The notes beneath the pieces are model-generated. The model did no database searches and was not told the DNA's origin. It saw nothing but the letters and a program-made list of their open reading frames with translations. The translations under genes were made by a program, and so were the position numbers. This document shows, piece by piece, positions 1-9,792 of a stretch of DNA of 64,000 nt (position 1 is its first letter; every line of letters begins with the position of its first letter). Origin of the DNA: Pseudomonadota bacterium (lineage in GTDB: Bacteria > Pseudomonadota > Gammaproteobacteria > DASZBR01). The stretch spans positions 62,001 to 126,000 of the forward strand of contig JAJYDF010000004.1 in the NCBI GenBank assembly GCA_021777765.1. The letters are read 5' to 3'.

Positions 1-1
1 C

Positions 2-202
<201 letters not shown>

Positions 203-206
203 TTAA

Positions 207-254
207 ATGTAGTCCAGACAAAGGAGCGTCAGCGATGTGTCCGGGCTACATTTT
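207..254. repeat. REP-A palindromic element copy 1 (possible eno terminator)
   Basis: Arms ATGTAGtCCaGACA and TGTCCGGGCTACAT form an imperfect inverted repeat around a GGAGCG...AGCGA core and are followed by a T run, so it can act as a terminator for eno. The same element occurs at 34984-35073, 48412-48456 and 55045-55083. Confidence 0.75.
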
Positions 255-406
255 TATTTAGCCTCCGCTTTAACGATGATGAATTAGTAGTAGGCTATTC
301 CAGTCATCCCACAAAATATTTTTTAAAAAACAATAAACTTCCATATTTTTATTCAATAAGGATTGTGATAGCATTTGCCTCCTTCACGTACGCGCAAAGG
401 ACTGTC

Positions 407-679
407 ATGAAGTGGTTAACACTTTCATTAATTGCTTTCTTAGCAATACTACAATATAAACTTTGGTTTGAAGCTGATGGCATTCAAGATTGGCTACACC
501 TGAGACAAGCTATTTCTTTGCAAAACACAGAGAATTTTCAACTCACCACACGTAACAATCAACTGAGCGCTGAAATTGAAGATCTCAAACATGGCGAAGA
601 TGCCATTCAAGAACATGCTCGAAATGATTTTGGCATGATTAGCCAAGGTGAAGTTTTTTATCAGGTATTAGAAAAATAA
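407..679 (+). CDS. ftsB: cell division protein FtsB
   Basis: Short bitopic divisome protein of 90 residues that partners FtsL and FtsQ at the inner membrane during septation. The product starts MKWLTLSLIAFLAILQYKLW, one N-terminal membrane segment, followed by a coiled-coil periplasmic region (about residues 30-65) and a C-terminal GMISQGEVFYQVLE block typical of FtsB. I chose ATG 407 because AAAGGA lies 7 bases upstream; an upstream in-frame GTG at 365 would add 14 non-homologous residues ahead of the membrane segment. It follows eno, as in many gammaproteobacteria. The usual next genes (ispD/ispF) are absent; a terminator follows. Confidence 0.93.
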   Translation: MKWLTLSLIAFLAILQYKLWFEADGIQDWLHLRQAISLQNTENFQLTTRNNQLSAEIEDLKHGEDAIQEHARNDFGMISQGEVFYQVLEK

Positions 680-718
680 AATTACTTCCCTACTCTACAG
701 TGATGTAAACGATACCAA

Positions 719-751
719 TTGATACGACTGCACGTATCAATTTTAATTTTT
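719..751 (+). terminator. rho-independent terminator after ftsB
   Basis: Perfect 8-bp stem TTGATACG / CGTATCAA with a 6-base loop, followed directly by TTTTAATTTTT. It lies 40 bases after the ftsB stop. Confidence 0.75.
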
Positions 752-873
752 GTCATGAACAAAATTCGTATCCTCTCAAACGAATTAGCTTAAGATTACT
801 TTAAGCTTAAATTTGTATTATTAGTTCACGACTATGAAATAATTACACAACTACAAGCAGGGCATTCGTTAAA

Positions 874-3800
874 ATGAAAGAAGCATTACTTAAATTAATT
901 CAAGCATTAAGACAGGCATTCCCTGAAATAATCCCACAAAATGCGAATGATTTGCGCGAATTTGATTTACAAACTGCACACCTCGATAACATCACAGATG
1001 CGCATGAAAAAATGATTGACCCTAACATTTTAGTCAGTGCAGCAAATCTAAAAATATTAATCGAACAACATGGCTTCAAAGATATAAATAATTGTCGCTA
1101 TCCTACTAATGCTGTTAAAGCAGTGTGGAATATTGCCGTTAGAGCTTATCAGATTGTTAATCTCTGCAAAACAGACTTTAAAAGTTGTATTCTCAATTAC
1201 AAATCGCATCTACAATTTGTTGAAGACAATTTTAAATATTTAGATAACACCGCTGAAAAAGGCCAAACCTATCTCATTAACATCGTTGATGATATCACTT
1301 ATGAATTAGCACAAATTTATTCATCGTTTTTAGAAAGCATTAAAAATAATCCACACGCCATGGATTTTGCTCCTGAAATTCCTATATATGTCCCTTTTTA
1401 TTCTTATCTCAATAAAAAAAGAACCGAGGCGCTCAGTAATTGCGGATATTTCAGTAATCTTTATTTCGAACAAATGTCAAAACTGATCAAAAAATACCAA
1501 GCTAGAAAATATAAGATCTCATCTCTAGACAATATTGATATTCAAGCGGATGAAATAGCTGCTAAATATTCCAGGATATTCAAATTCTTTCACCAATTAT
1601 TCAATAACAATCCGAACCTCCAAATTTCCAATATCTCTTTGCAAGATTTATTAGGTAATATACTCAAATTTGATTATGAAACTGATGTAAGGTTAATCAA
1701 CAGCATTATTCAAAAATCAAAAAAAGAAATATTAGCAGGAACCGAACTGATCTATTTACCTCTGGCAAATCACAATGAACAGGATGAAATTGCCTATCTA
1801 ACAGGTAAAAAAAGCGCTGATAAAATTTTTTCCGTTTACAATACCAATCAAAAAGTGACTGAAATAAGTAACAGTGAAGAATATCTCAACGCTATAGAAT
1901 CAAAATGTGAACTTGCCTCAATAATAACTGAGAACGTACCGCAATTAATTAGTAAGTTAGTTGGTGAAAAATTAATTATCTATAAAAGAGCAATCGCTCT
2001 AGCAGCAGATCTCAACACCGAAAACAATCCTATTCCATTTCATGTTATTCGTGATTTATTCACTCATCTTTCGTTTGAAAAAGATTTAGATGCATTTCAA
2101 CATTTCATGTTAAATGCAGATAATAGTGGTGAATTTGCTAAAAATATTAAGCACCCCTTATTAGGAGCAATAGAAGAGTTACAATCCTTGGCAGAACAAA
2201 TTATTGTTGCTGAAAATGTCATTAAAAAACGTGTATTGCAATTTCTCGAACAAGATATTCAGAAACTCATTCAACGTTCAACCATTGTGTTAAAAACGGA
2301 TTGTTTATTACCCGTATGTGATGATGAATATTATGTGAGAACACTTAACCAACTTGCAAACGTTAAGACAGATCTTGAAAAGGAATGCGCTGAATTAACA
2401 CAATGTTATATTAATTGCCCAGCAGATTGTTTTAATCCCGTTTTATACAGGATTCAAACACTCAATGAAGAAATTGATAGTAATCTGAAACAATTATTTG
2501 CCTACATCATTAAAAAGTTTGTATTGACTCCACTTGCAATCGATAAAATTCAATCAGAAAGTCAGAAACATATTGTTGCTCAATATAGCGCTGATTTGTA
2601 TGCAGCGACTGCAAAAATTACTTGTCTATTAAAATTTATCGAAAACTATTTTGAGCACGATCAAAGTGACCTCATTAATAATATTAAAAGCATAATCACA
2701 CAAAATAATACTCAAATTGAATGGGCTAGAAAAAAAATGGATGATTATGGTGATATCGAAGGTCTCAATATTCAATTACAACAATTATCCGCTGAAAGAT
2801 TAACGCTTGAGTCAGCCAGTAAATCAATGCTTGCACGACTTGCTAGCCAACATGATATTTTAGATAGCGTTGCAATGAATGCACAAAAATTGAAGAAAAT
2901 AAATGTACAGAAAAAAAGTATTACCGAGTTAACCGATAAATTATCTCAAGTACAAAATAGGTATGCCAGCACACTCGCTAAAAAAAGCCAGATTGAGCAA
3001 AGTTTAATCAGTGTGAAAAAGACTTTAACCAGTGACTCTAATCCCTATACGCTATTTATTAAAACATTATCACCGTTTAGTAAACCTGAACAAATCACTC
3101 AACATATTAATCAACTTAATATTGATGTAAGCACTCAAGAAAAACAAATCGCTGAACTTCAGCTTCAAATAGAACATGATGAAAAAGCACTCATTTTATA
3201 TCGAAATCTATTAAATCCTAAATTAAAAGAGCACTCTGAATTAAATGCGATATTACCTGCAAATGCTGCTGCTGATTTAGACACATTTGAACAAACTGAA
3301 AAAAACATCGCTGCACTAACACGCGAAGCACAACAATTACAAGAACAGATGCAAAATAATACACAATCTATAGCAACGATTAAGAAAACTATTTCAGATA
3401 AAATCACTGAATTGACTCAATCGCTCAGCGTCACATCAATCATGTTACAAAAATATATTAAATTTTATGAAGATACCAATGGCTGTTATAAACCAAACGA
3501 AATCGTGCAAGTAAGAACAGAGCTAGCTGAATTAATGATAAATATTAATTTTGCTAATAGACAAAATATTTTAACCTGTATCAATAATAATCCTGATACA
3601 CAATCTGAACATGAATCACTTATGATTTCATATAATCTCATCAAAACCACTCATGATAGATTCATTACCTGTTTAGCATGTAACGAGAAAATCTTAGCGC
3701 TGCAATTAAAAATCATTCAACTTTACAATACTTATTTCATCAAAAATGAAACAAAAGAATCTTTGATGAAAGTAATTAGTCAAGTAAAACCGTCATCTCG

Positions 3801-4479
3801 TGAAAAGAATAAAGGAGCATTCACTCAATTTTTTAGAAGTCGCTCCGCTTCTCCTAAAATAGCGCATAATGAACCACAATTGCCTTTTAATACCCCAAGA
3901 GATTATCTCATTCATCTTGAAACTCTTTTTTTAACGTATCTCAAAAATGGGGCGTTTCAACCACTTAAAGAAGCACTTGATTGTGGATATCAAATGTATG
4001 CCAACAGAAATATTAATCAACCAGCGGAAAATCATGCTCATATAAAATGTTTTATCACAAATTTGATGAGTGAGGTCTTCATAATACAATGTGAGTTAGA
4101 ACATTATTTTCAATCTCTGCCAAAAAGAGCCGGCATCTCAGACTGGAAAGCCATTTTTTATAATGAAAATTCATTTCAGCCTAAACCATTAACTGCGACG
4201 AGCCAAGTAGCAAACCATGCACTTGTACCCACTTTACCTATTGTTACAACTTGCCCTATTACATCTACTGTTCGATTACCGATTGACTCACTACCAACAA
4301 ACAACTCTGCTTCACTATCCCCTGTGCCCGATTCAACGACTTTGTCATCTGTCTCAGTATCGAATCAAAATTCTTCTCCCTTACCTACACATACAGTGGA
4401 TACGACATCGACTGAGCCCAGTAAACCTGCTGTTGATTCTTCCATAATAAACAAAAGCCCGACTTTAAGACGCCCTTAA
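874..4479 (+). CDS. large coiled-coil protein of unknown function, effector-like
   Basis: No family recognised for this 1201-residue protein. It has no signal peptide and no convincing membrane segment. The first ~570 residues are predicted mostly helical; about residues 585-900 are rich in heptad-like E/K/Q/L patterns and look like long coiled coils. The last ~95 residues (from about 1105) switch to a Pro/Ser/Thr-rich disordered tail ending SPTLRRP. This build (giant helical body plus flexible polar C-terminus) is common among Dot/Icm-type effectors of Legionellales, but that is inference. ATG 874 is the first start in the frame; only a weak Shine-Dalgarno (AGCAGGGC, 855-862) precedes it. 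The next gene starts 105 bases downstream on the same strand and may be co-transcribed. Confidence 0.8.
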   Translation: MKEALLKLIQALRQAFPEIIPQNANDLREFDLQTAHLDNITDAHEKMIDPNILVSAANLKILIEQHGFKDINNCRYPTNAVKAVWNIAVRAYQIVNLCKTDFKSCILNYKSHLQFVEDNFKYLDNTAEKGQTYLINIVDDITYELAQIYSSFLESIKNNPHAMDFAPEIPIYVPFYSYLNKKRTEALSNCGYFSNLYFEQMSKLIKKYQARKYKISSLDNIDIQADEIAAKYSRIFKFFHQLFNNNPNLQISNISLQDLLGNILKFDYETDVRLINSIIQKSKKEILAGTELIYLPLANHNEQDEIAYLTGKKSADKIFSVYNTNQKVTEISNSEEYLNAIESKCELASIITENVPQLISKLVGEKLIIYKRAIALAADLNTENNPIPFHVIRDLFTHLSFEKDLDAFQHFMLNADNSGEFAKNIKHPLLGAIEELQSLAEQIIVAENVIKKRVLQFLEQDIQKLIQRSTIVLKTDCLLPVCDDEYYVRTLNQLANVKTDLEKECAELTQCYINCPADCFNPVLYRIQTLNEEIDSNLKQLFAYIIKKFVLTPLAIDKIQSESQKHIVAQYSADLYAATAKITCLLKFIENYFEHDQSDLINNIKSIITQNNTQIEWARKKMDDYGDIEGLNIQLQQLSAERLTLESASKSMLARLASQHDILDSVAMNAQKLKKINVQKKSITELTDKLSQVQNRYASTLAKKSQIEQSLISVKKTLTSDSNPYTLFIKTLSPFSKPEQITQHINQLNIDVSTQEKQIAELQLQIEHDEKALILYRNLLNPKLKEHSELNAILPANAAADLDTFEQTEKNIAALTREAQQLQEQMQNNTQSIATIKKTISDKITELTQSLSVTSIMLQKYIKFYEDTNGCYKPNEIVQVRTELAELMININFANRQNILTCINNNPDTQSEHESLMISYNLIKTTHDRFITCLACNEKILALQLKIIQLYNTYFIKNETKESLMKVISQVKPSSREKNKGAFTQFFRSRSASPKIAHNEPQLPFNTPRDYLIHLETLFLTYLKNGAFQPLKEALDCGYQMYANRNINQPAENHAHIKCFITNLMSEVFIIQCELEHYFQSLPKRAGISDWKAIFYNENSFQPKPLTATSQVANHALVPTLPIVTTCPITSTVRLPIDSLPTNNSASLSPVPDSTTLSSVSVSNQNSSPLPTHTVDTTSTEPSKPAVDSSIINKSPTLRRP

Positions 4480-4584
4480 TTTCTTGAATATCGACTATTC
4501 TCATTGAAATTTGCGCTTAAATTGCATATGATTGACCACCATCAATCAATAGCATCTCTATTGCATCTTCTGAGGAGTCAACTT

Positions 4585-5217
4585 ATGACAACTGCAGCAC
4601 AGTTATCAGCCAAAAAAAATCTCAGCCTATATAGCACCGATTTGGAAAAGAATGATTTAAAAGACCTCACAGATCCTACCAAAATAGCAGAATTACTAGA
4701 ACAATTCTTAAAGCATATACGAGCCTATGAGCTAGCGTATGACATTAAAATCGCCAATCAAACATCCTTTCATTTTTTACGACAAATAGTAACCGATAAA
4801 GATATTTTGGATGATATTGCATTACTTAAAACAAGATTAAAAAAATTGAATGATTCATTAAAACAATACGTAACTAGTCCCGATTTAACAAAAGATTTAG
4901 ATCATACCGATGCAATAGATTTAGACAAAGAAAATAAACCAAAAGAGATATTTTTAGCTGCTGTAGTGAGACTGATGAATACGGTAAACAGTGTTAAAGA
5001 TCAAATTGGTAACACTAATGCCAATAAACCTGCTGTTCAAAAATTCATGTCTAATCCAAATCCTGCAACAATATCCTCATTATTTAAATCAGCACCAGTG
5101 CCTGTGATAGCAGCACCACAACCACGCTCAACGACATATCATGCCGCTATTGAATCCTATAATACTTCAAATGGAAGCTTCTCAGCTCCTACACCAACTG
5201 TAAGAGTGCATTCATAA
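4585..5217 (+). CDS. unknown 210-residue helical protein
   Basis: Product unrecognised. I chose ATG 4585 (MTTAAQLSAKK) because GAGGAG lies 8 bases upstream; longer in-frame starts at 4504 (TTG) and 4528 (ATG) lack such a site. Residues ~20-150 are charged and helical with short Leu-rich stretches; the last ~50 residues are Pro/Ala/Ser-rich and end PTVRVHS, like a shorter version of the upstream protein's tail. No signal peptide. Same strand as the preceding giant protein, with only 105 bases between them, so the two may form a unit. It converges on truA, 7 bases away. Function not assignable. Confidence 0.75.
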   Translation: MTTAAQLSAKKNLSLYSTDLEKNDLKDLTDPTKIAELLEQFLKHIRAYELAYDIKIANQTSFHFLRQIVTDKDILDDIALLKTRLKKLNDSLKQYVTSPDLTKDLDHTDAIDLDKENKPKEIFLAAVVRLMNTVNSVKDQIGNTNANKPAVQKFMSNPNPATISSLFKSAPVPVIAAPQPRSTTYHAAIESYNTSNGSFSAPTPTVRVHS

Positions 5218-5224
5218 TTTACTG

Positions 5225-6004
5225 TTATCGATAGGGAACATTAAATTTATCAGGATAAAATACGCGTTTTAAATATAAACCATCCGCTGGTGCTGTAACG
5301 CCAGCGGCTTTACGATCATGAGCATTAATAACATCCTCAACCCACTCTGGATTTTTTTCGCCTCTACCAATAGGTAATAATACCCCGACTATATTTCTCA
5401 CCATATGATGCAAAAAAGCATTCGCTTTAATTGTTAAAATAATTAAATCATCATGTTGTTCAATATTCATAGACTCAATCGTTCTGGTGGGAGATTTAGC
5501 CTGGCAATACTGCGCACGAAATGATGTAAAATCATGTTCGCCAATGAAATATTGTGTGGCTTTTTGCATCTGATGAATATCTAAAGGCAAATAAATCCAG
5601 GTCGCGCGTCGATAATATAAAGCACTACGAAACGGATGATTATAAATACAATATTGATATTGTCTTGCAATTGCAGAAAACCGCGCATGAAAATCTTCGG
5701 GCATTTGTTTGGCCCAATGCACCGAAATATCAGGTGGTAAATTACTGTTTATGCCCAAAATCCAATTATGTTCAGCGCGTTGTGCTGATGTTTCAAAATG
5801 GACCACCTGACCTTTGGCATGAACGCCTGCATCGGTTCTACCTGCACAAATAACCTGCACAGGATGATTTGCAACTTTTGCAATGGCTTTTTCTACCTGA
5901 TCTTGAATAGTGGGTAATTGATCGAAATGTTGGCTTTGCCAACCTGAATACGCAGTTCCAATATATTCGACACCTAAAGCAATACGCTGTTTATTTTCTA
6001 TCAT
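5225..6004 (-). CDS. truA: tRNA pseudouridine(38-40) synthase TruA
   Basis: Converts uridines 38-40 of the tRNA anticodon arm to pseudouridine. The 259-residue length matches TruA. The catalytic aspartate is D58 in the CAGRTDAGVHAKGQVVHF block, and the C-terminal half has the FLHHMVRNIVG signature. The start ATG overlaps the upstream gene's stop by 4 bases (6001-6004), indicating translational coupling in a minus-strand unit with the genes back to dnaE. Confidence 0.97.
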   Translation of the reverse strand: MIENKQRIALGVEYIGTAYSGWQSQHFDQLPTIQDQVEKAIAKVANHPVQVICAGRTDAGVHAKGQVVHFETSAQRAEHNWILGINSNLPPDISVHWAKQMPEDFHARFSAIARQYQYCIYNHPFRSALYYRRATWIYLPLDIHQMQKATQYFIGEHDFTSFRAQYCQAKSPTRTIESMNIEQHDDLIILTIKANAFLHHMVRNIVGVLLPIGRGEKNPEWVEDVINAHDRKAAGVTAPADGLYLKRVFYPDKFNVPYR

Positions 6005-8361
6005 TTGAGTGAAATACTTTTTTGAAATGCATTAAAATTCAGTAGATCTTGCGTTATTTGTTTAAAACCAGCATCTTTAATAGCAACAACACTATGACCA
6101 TCGACATGCATATAATCTTTGGGTGATCGTAAATTAAATTCCTCAATGATAGCATTTAATGCTGCAGTTTCTTTCAGTGATTTACAACTGATTAAGACTG
6201 CATTTTGCGCAACAGGTAATTTTTCATCACTACCTATTTTATAAAAAGAAATTCCTCTGTCTGCCAAATAATTCATCACGCCTTCACGCACACTATTATC
6301 GAGGGGCGGTAATGATAAATTAGCGCGATGAGCCTGTAAAGGCACTTCTTTTGAGTTATTTTCCATTTTGAGCGCTTGTAATGCTTTATGAGGAAATTTA
6401 TGTAATAACATATCTAAAATGATTTTATCGGTTGTTTGCTTGATATCTAACATATGCAATGAATTAAGACCATCTTCATGTAAACAATTCAATACATGCG
6501 GATCTAAGATTAATTGTGCGCCTGCTTGAAGTGCCTTATAACATAATGTTTTATCTTTCTTCATAATTGCTGCATAGAGTAATAAATCCACATGTTGTTG
6601 ACACTGCTTTTGTCTGCCAACAATTTCACTACTGTGTAAACAACAACTATTAAATACAATATCTTTAATATCTTCATTTAATGATTTAATAATTTCTAAA
6701 TTAATGGGTATTCCTCTAATAAACATACCAGCAATTAATGAAGCAAATTGTTTGATATTTGTTAAAATGACCGCTTCATCAACTTGATTTTCCTTTTTAC
6801 CAGCGTAAGTGATTAATTGGTTTATTTCTTCATTAGCACGGATTTCGTGGAAATAATGTTTTACATCATGATTATTGGCCAAAATAGATGATAATACTGT
6901 CCATTGGTTTTTAATTTTTTCATAATGTTGTGAAGCATATGCAATGAAGCTATCATAAAGTTGCGTATATTTTCCAATATTCTCATTTTTATCTTGCTTA
7001 GCCATGGTAATTTGGTAATTTAAATCCATAAATTGCGTTAATTCAGGCGCACCTAATTGATGACTAATTTGTTTTAATAAAGCCACAAATCCTGATTTCC
7101 AATAAGGCATTCCTAAATAAGGAAATACATCTGCGGAAGCTACTGCACTAAAAGAATTATCACCTGAACCTGACATGGCTTCAGCCATACCAGAAAGTGT
7201 AATTTTATCATTATTATCTATACCATTAAATTTAATCAGTCTTAAGGTATTCGTTTGCGTTGTATCGACACCTTTTGGATATGAAATTAATACTTTGCCA
7301 TCATTATCAAGTATAACGAGTGACGTGTATTTAGAACCTTCTAACAATTTTTTAATTGCAGCAATAGTTGATATGTCAGTTTCTTTAATAACTGTATCAA
7401 TAAAATTTTTATTCACCATAATATCGAGCTGCGGTTTATTAACAAACTCTCGTGCTGAATAACGACCAGTCAGTGTTTTTACAAATAAATGAGTATCAGT
7501 AACATCTTGCAAATATCCCATCGCAAATGGAACATATCGCAAATAAAAGCTCGCTCTTTGCTCTGCTAGAATCCGAGCAGGCGGTATAATAAAATCGCGT
7601 GATTCATCAAAATCAGGTATTTCTATATTAGCATCCATTCCTATTAAGGATTTCATCAATTTTTTGTTTTTCAACAATAAAAGAGCATTCATTTTACTGG
7701 GTAATGTCATACTTCTTAAATCAGCAATTTCCTGATTAAATTTAATCCCAATTTGTTGATAAGCCGATGAAAAACCCATAGGAATTTCATGAACATAGAC
7801 TTTATCCGTTTTATAGAATTCAGGTTTAGCATTATATTCTAATATGGAATATTTGAGGCAATCATCCGATAAATGATTCACTAAGCCACCATCAATATTT
7901 TTAAGAGGCATAGAAATATTCATAAATAAATTTGGTGTAAGCAACACGTTTGCATTATGCAATGCACTGGCTGAATCGACTACGACCTTTTTATTATTGT
8001 CTTTATCAGTCCAACCCGATACAACGATTAAAGAAGCTGTTTTTGCTTTTCCAATATCAAGCGCTTCATTAATATCCCATATATAAGTTCGTGCAGATAA
8101 TGAATGAGGCAGAATATTTTGTGCTAAATTTAATTTAGCTTTATCAACATATGCCACCGCTTGGATATTATTAGCTTCTGCGGAATCAGGAAAATTAGTT
8201 TCGCACAAATGAAAAAAATCAATGAGGTGCTCAAAATCACCTATGCCATCTTTATTATTATATCCTTGCAATAAGATTTTAGTTTTATCACTATTTTTAG
8301 CATTGTTTTGTGATTGTGCTTCCTTAGCAACAGAAAATGTTATAGATATCTTTTCGTCCAT
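6001..8361 (-). CDS. unknown 786-residue protein, translationally coupled to truA
   Basis: No family confidently recognised. The product begins MDEKISITFSVAKE and carries near its N-terminus an ILLQGYNNKDGIGDFEHLID block, a Gly/Asp-rich loop after a beta strand that resembles the first nucleotide-sugar loop of GT-B glycosyltransferases; this is only a hint. Residues ~280-330 contain PPARILAEQRASFYLRYVPF, and the C-terminal ~200 residues have short helical repeats with a weakly ankyrin-like AAIMKKDKTLCYKALQAGA region. No signal peptide. It lies between a methyltransferase-like gene (48-base gap) and truA (4-base overlap). Alternatives: a glycosyltransferase-like effector or a host-interaction protein captured in a core operon. 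Confidence 0.8.
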   Translation of the reverse strand: MDEKISITFSVAKEAQSQNNAKNSDKTKILLQGYNNKDGIGDFEHLIDFFHLCETNFPDSAEANNIQAVAYVDKAKLNLAQNILPHSLSARTYIWDINEALDIGKAKTASLIVVSGWTDKDNNKKVVVDSASALHNANVLLTPNLFMNISMPLKNIDGGLVNHLSDDCLKYSILEYNAKPEFYKTDKVYVHEIPMGFSSAYQQIGIKFNQEIADLRSMTLPSKMNALLLLKNKKLMKSLIGMDANIEIPDFDESRDFIIPPARILAEQRASFYLRYVPFAMGYLQDVTDTHLFVKTLTGRYSAREFVNKPQLDIMVNKNFIDTVIKETDISTIAAIKKLLEGSKYTSLVILDNDGKVLISYPKGVDTTQTNTLRLIKFNGIDNNDKITLSGMAEAMSGSGDNSFSAVASADVFPYLGMPYWKSGFVALLKQISHQLGAPELTQFMDLNYQITMAKQDKNENIGKYTQLYDSFIAYASQHYEKIKNQWTVLSSILANNHDVKHYFHEIRANEEINQLITYAGKKENQVDEAVILTNIKQFASLIAGMFIRGIPINLEIIKSLNEDIKDIVFNSCCLHSSEIVGRQKQCQQHVDLLLYAAIMKKDKTLCYKALQAGAQLILDPHVLNCLHEDGLNSLHMLDIKQTTDKIILDMLLHKFPHKALQALKMENNSKEVPLQAHRANLSLPPLDNSVREGVMNYLADRGISFYKIGSDEKLPVAQNAVLISCKSLKETAALNAIIEEFNLRSPKDYMHVDGHSVVAIKDAGFKQITQDLLNFNAFQKSISLK

Positions 8362-8409
8362 GATATTGACTCCTGTAATCGAATTATTACCCTCTCGAAA
8401 AAAAATGAT

Positions 8410-9771
8410 TTAAATTGACAACTGCTTTTGGAGACTTTGTAATTCCTCAAACAACTCAATCTCATCTTCATTAGGATAAAACCACTCTATTAAGTTATCT
8501 AATGATTGTCGTAATCGGTTTTTTTGATGATCATCAAGTTGAAATAGTTGTAATTTAAGATGCTGTAGAAGTATAGCAAAGATTTTTTGATCCCAATGGC
8601 TTAATTGAAAAATGGCTAAAATTTCGTCTAATGTAGCGGCATTGCCAATTCGTTCCAAGAGTTTTTTTATCTTAAGAAAATCATATGAATTAAAGTGAGC
8701 AATCCAATCATTAAAGGATTGCAGTGTTTCTGGAAATGTTTGTTTTTTCTCATTAATTACAAATAGAGCAAAATTTATTCCATTTTCATATCGTTTAATT
8801 TGTTTAACAAGACCCTTTTTCGCTGTCACAAACTGTGCTAGCAAATAAAAATTAACTTCCAGTGAAATGCTACCATGTACCCCAATTTTTGATAAATCAC
8901 TGGATAAGCTTTCAGTAAATTCTGAATGACCTCTATCAGCAGATAATATCAAACATTTATGATGCGTTAACTCAAACATATTATTAATTGCCGTTAAAGC
9001 ATCAATAGGAAATAAAAAAGTGCCCTGATCGCACTTGCCTTTATATAATGACAATAAAGAATTCCACAAAGGGTTTGTGTAATAATTATTATCAATCGGT
9101 TCTAAGTTAAAAGATAATTGATTATTATTTAAAAAATCATGTTGAAAAGAGGCATCATTGAACAAATCTAGATTATCTTGATTTAAAGCGATATGTGCGG
9201 CTGATAGTATAGCGTTATCAATCATAAATAGGTCATTGCGCATGCTATCAAAAACATAATTTGAGATAAATATAATAGGATTATTATTAGCATTTTTTGT
9301 TATTTTGGCATTACTATTGATTAAATGAATAGATTGATCGGCAATCACGTCAAAAACTGCAAAATCCATTTGGCCATTCGCAATATACTTTGTAAAACAT
9401 TGCTGGGATTGGCAATATTCTACATTTTTTGAAACAATATCTGTGACCACATACACAATTTTAATGTTACTTAATAGAGGCAGATTAATATTTTCAAAAA
9501 AATGTTTTAAAAAGTAAAAGCTAAATCGACCAGTACCCGTGCCTAGCTCAACAATATAGATAGGTAAATTAAAATCAATATTCTGGCTATTTTCTAAACT
9601 CAAAATATCTCTTAAATAACCCATAATGACATTCGCAAAGCTTTTCGCAATTAATGGATTGCTAGTGACATAATAGGGAACAGTTTGCCAAGCGGCGATT
9701 CCTTCACGAATATAAAATTGTTGTTGATAATCCCACAGAAATGATTCAGACAGACGTTTATATTCATTCAT
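8410..9771 (-). CDS. class I SAM-dependent methyltransferase-like protein
   Basis: The 453-residue product has the SAM-binding motif I as VELGTGTGRFS at residues 74-84, preceded by an N-terminal block (LWDYQQQFYIREGIAAWQ, then VPYYVTSNPLIAKSFANVIM) seen in a poorly described class I methyltransferase family. IFISNYVFDS near residue 170 fits the motif IV region. Residues 200-453 are helical and have no recognised domain. It resembles MidA/NDUFAF7 enzymes only in general layout. Substrate unknown. It starts 21 bases after the dnaE stop and is followed 48 bases on by the 786-residue gene, consistent with one transcript. Confidence 0.75.
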   Translation of the reverse strand: MNEYKRLSESFLWDYQQQFYIREGIAAWQTVPYYVTSNPLIAKSFANVIMGYLRDILSLENSQNIDFNLPIYIVELGTGTGRFSFYFLKHFFENINLPLLSNIKIVYVVTDIVSKNVEYCQSQQCFTKYIANGQMDFAVFDVIADQSIHLINSNAKITKNANNNPIIFISNYVFDSMRNDLFMIDNAILSAAHIALNQDNLDLFNDASFQHDFLNNNQLSFNLEPIDNNYYTNPLWNSLLSLYKGKCDQGTFLFPIDALTAINNMFELTHHKCLILSADRGHSEFTESLSSDLSKIGVHGSISLEVNFYLLAQFVTAKKGLVKQIKRYENGINFALFVINEKKQTFPETLQSFNDWIAHFNSYDFLKIKKLLERIGNAATLDEILAIFQLSHWDQKIFAILLQHLKLQLFQLDDHQKNRLRQSLDNLIEWFYPNEDEIELFEELQSLQKQLSI

Positions 9772-9792
9772 TAGATGAAAAATCCTTGCACA

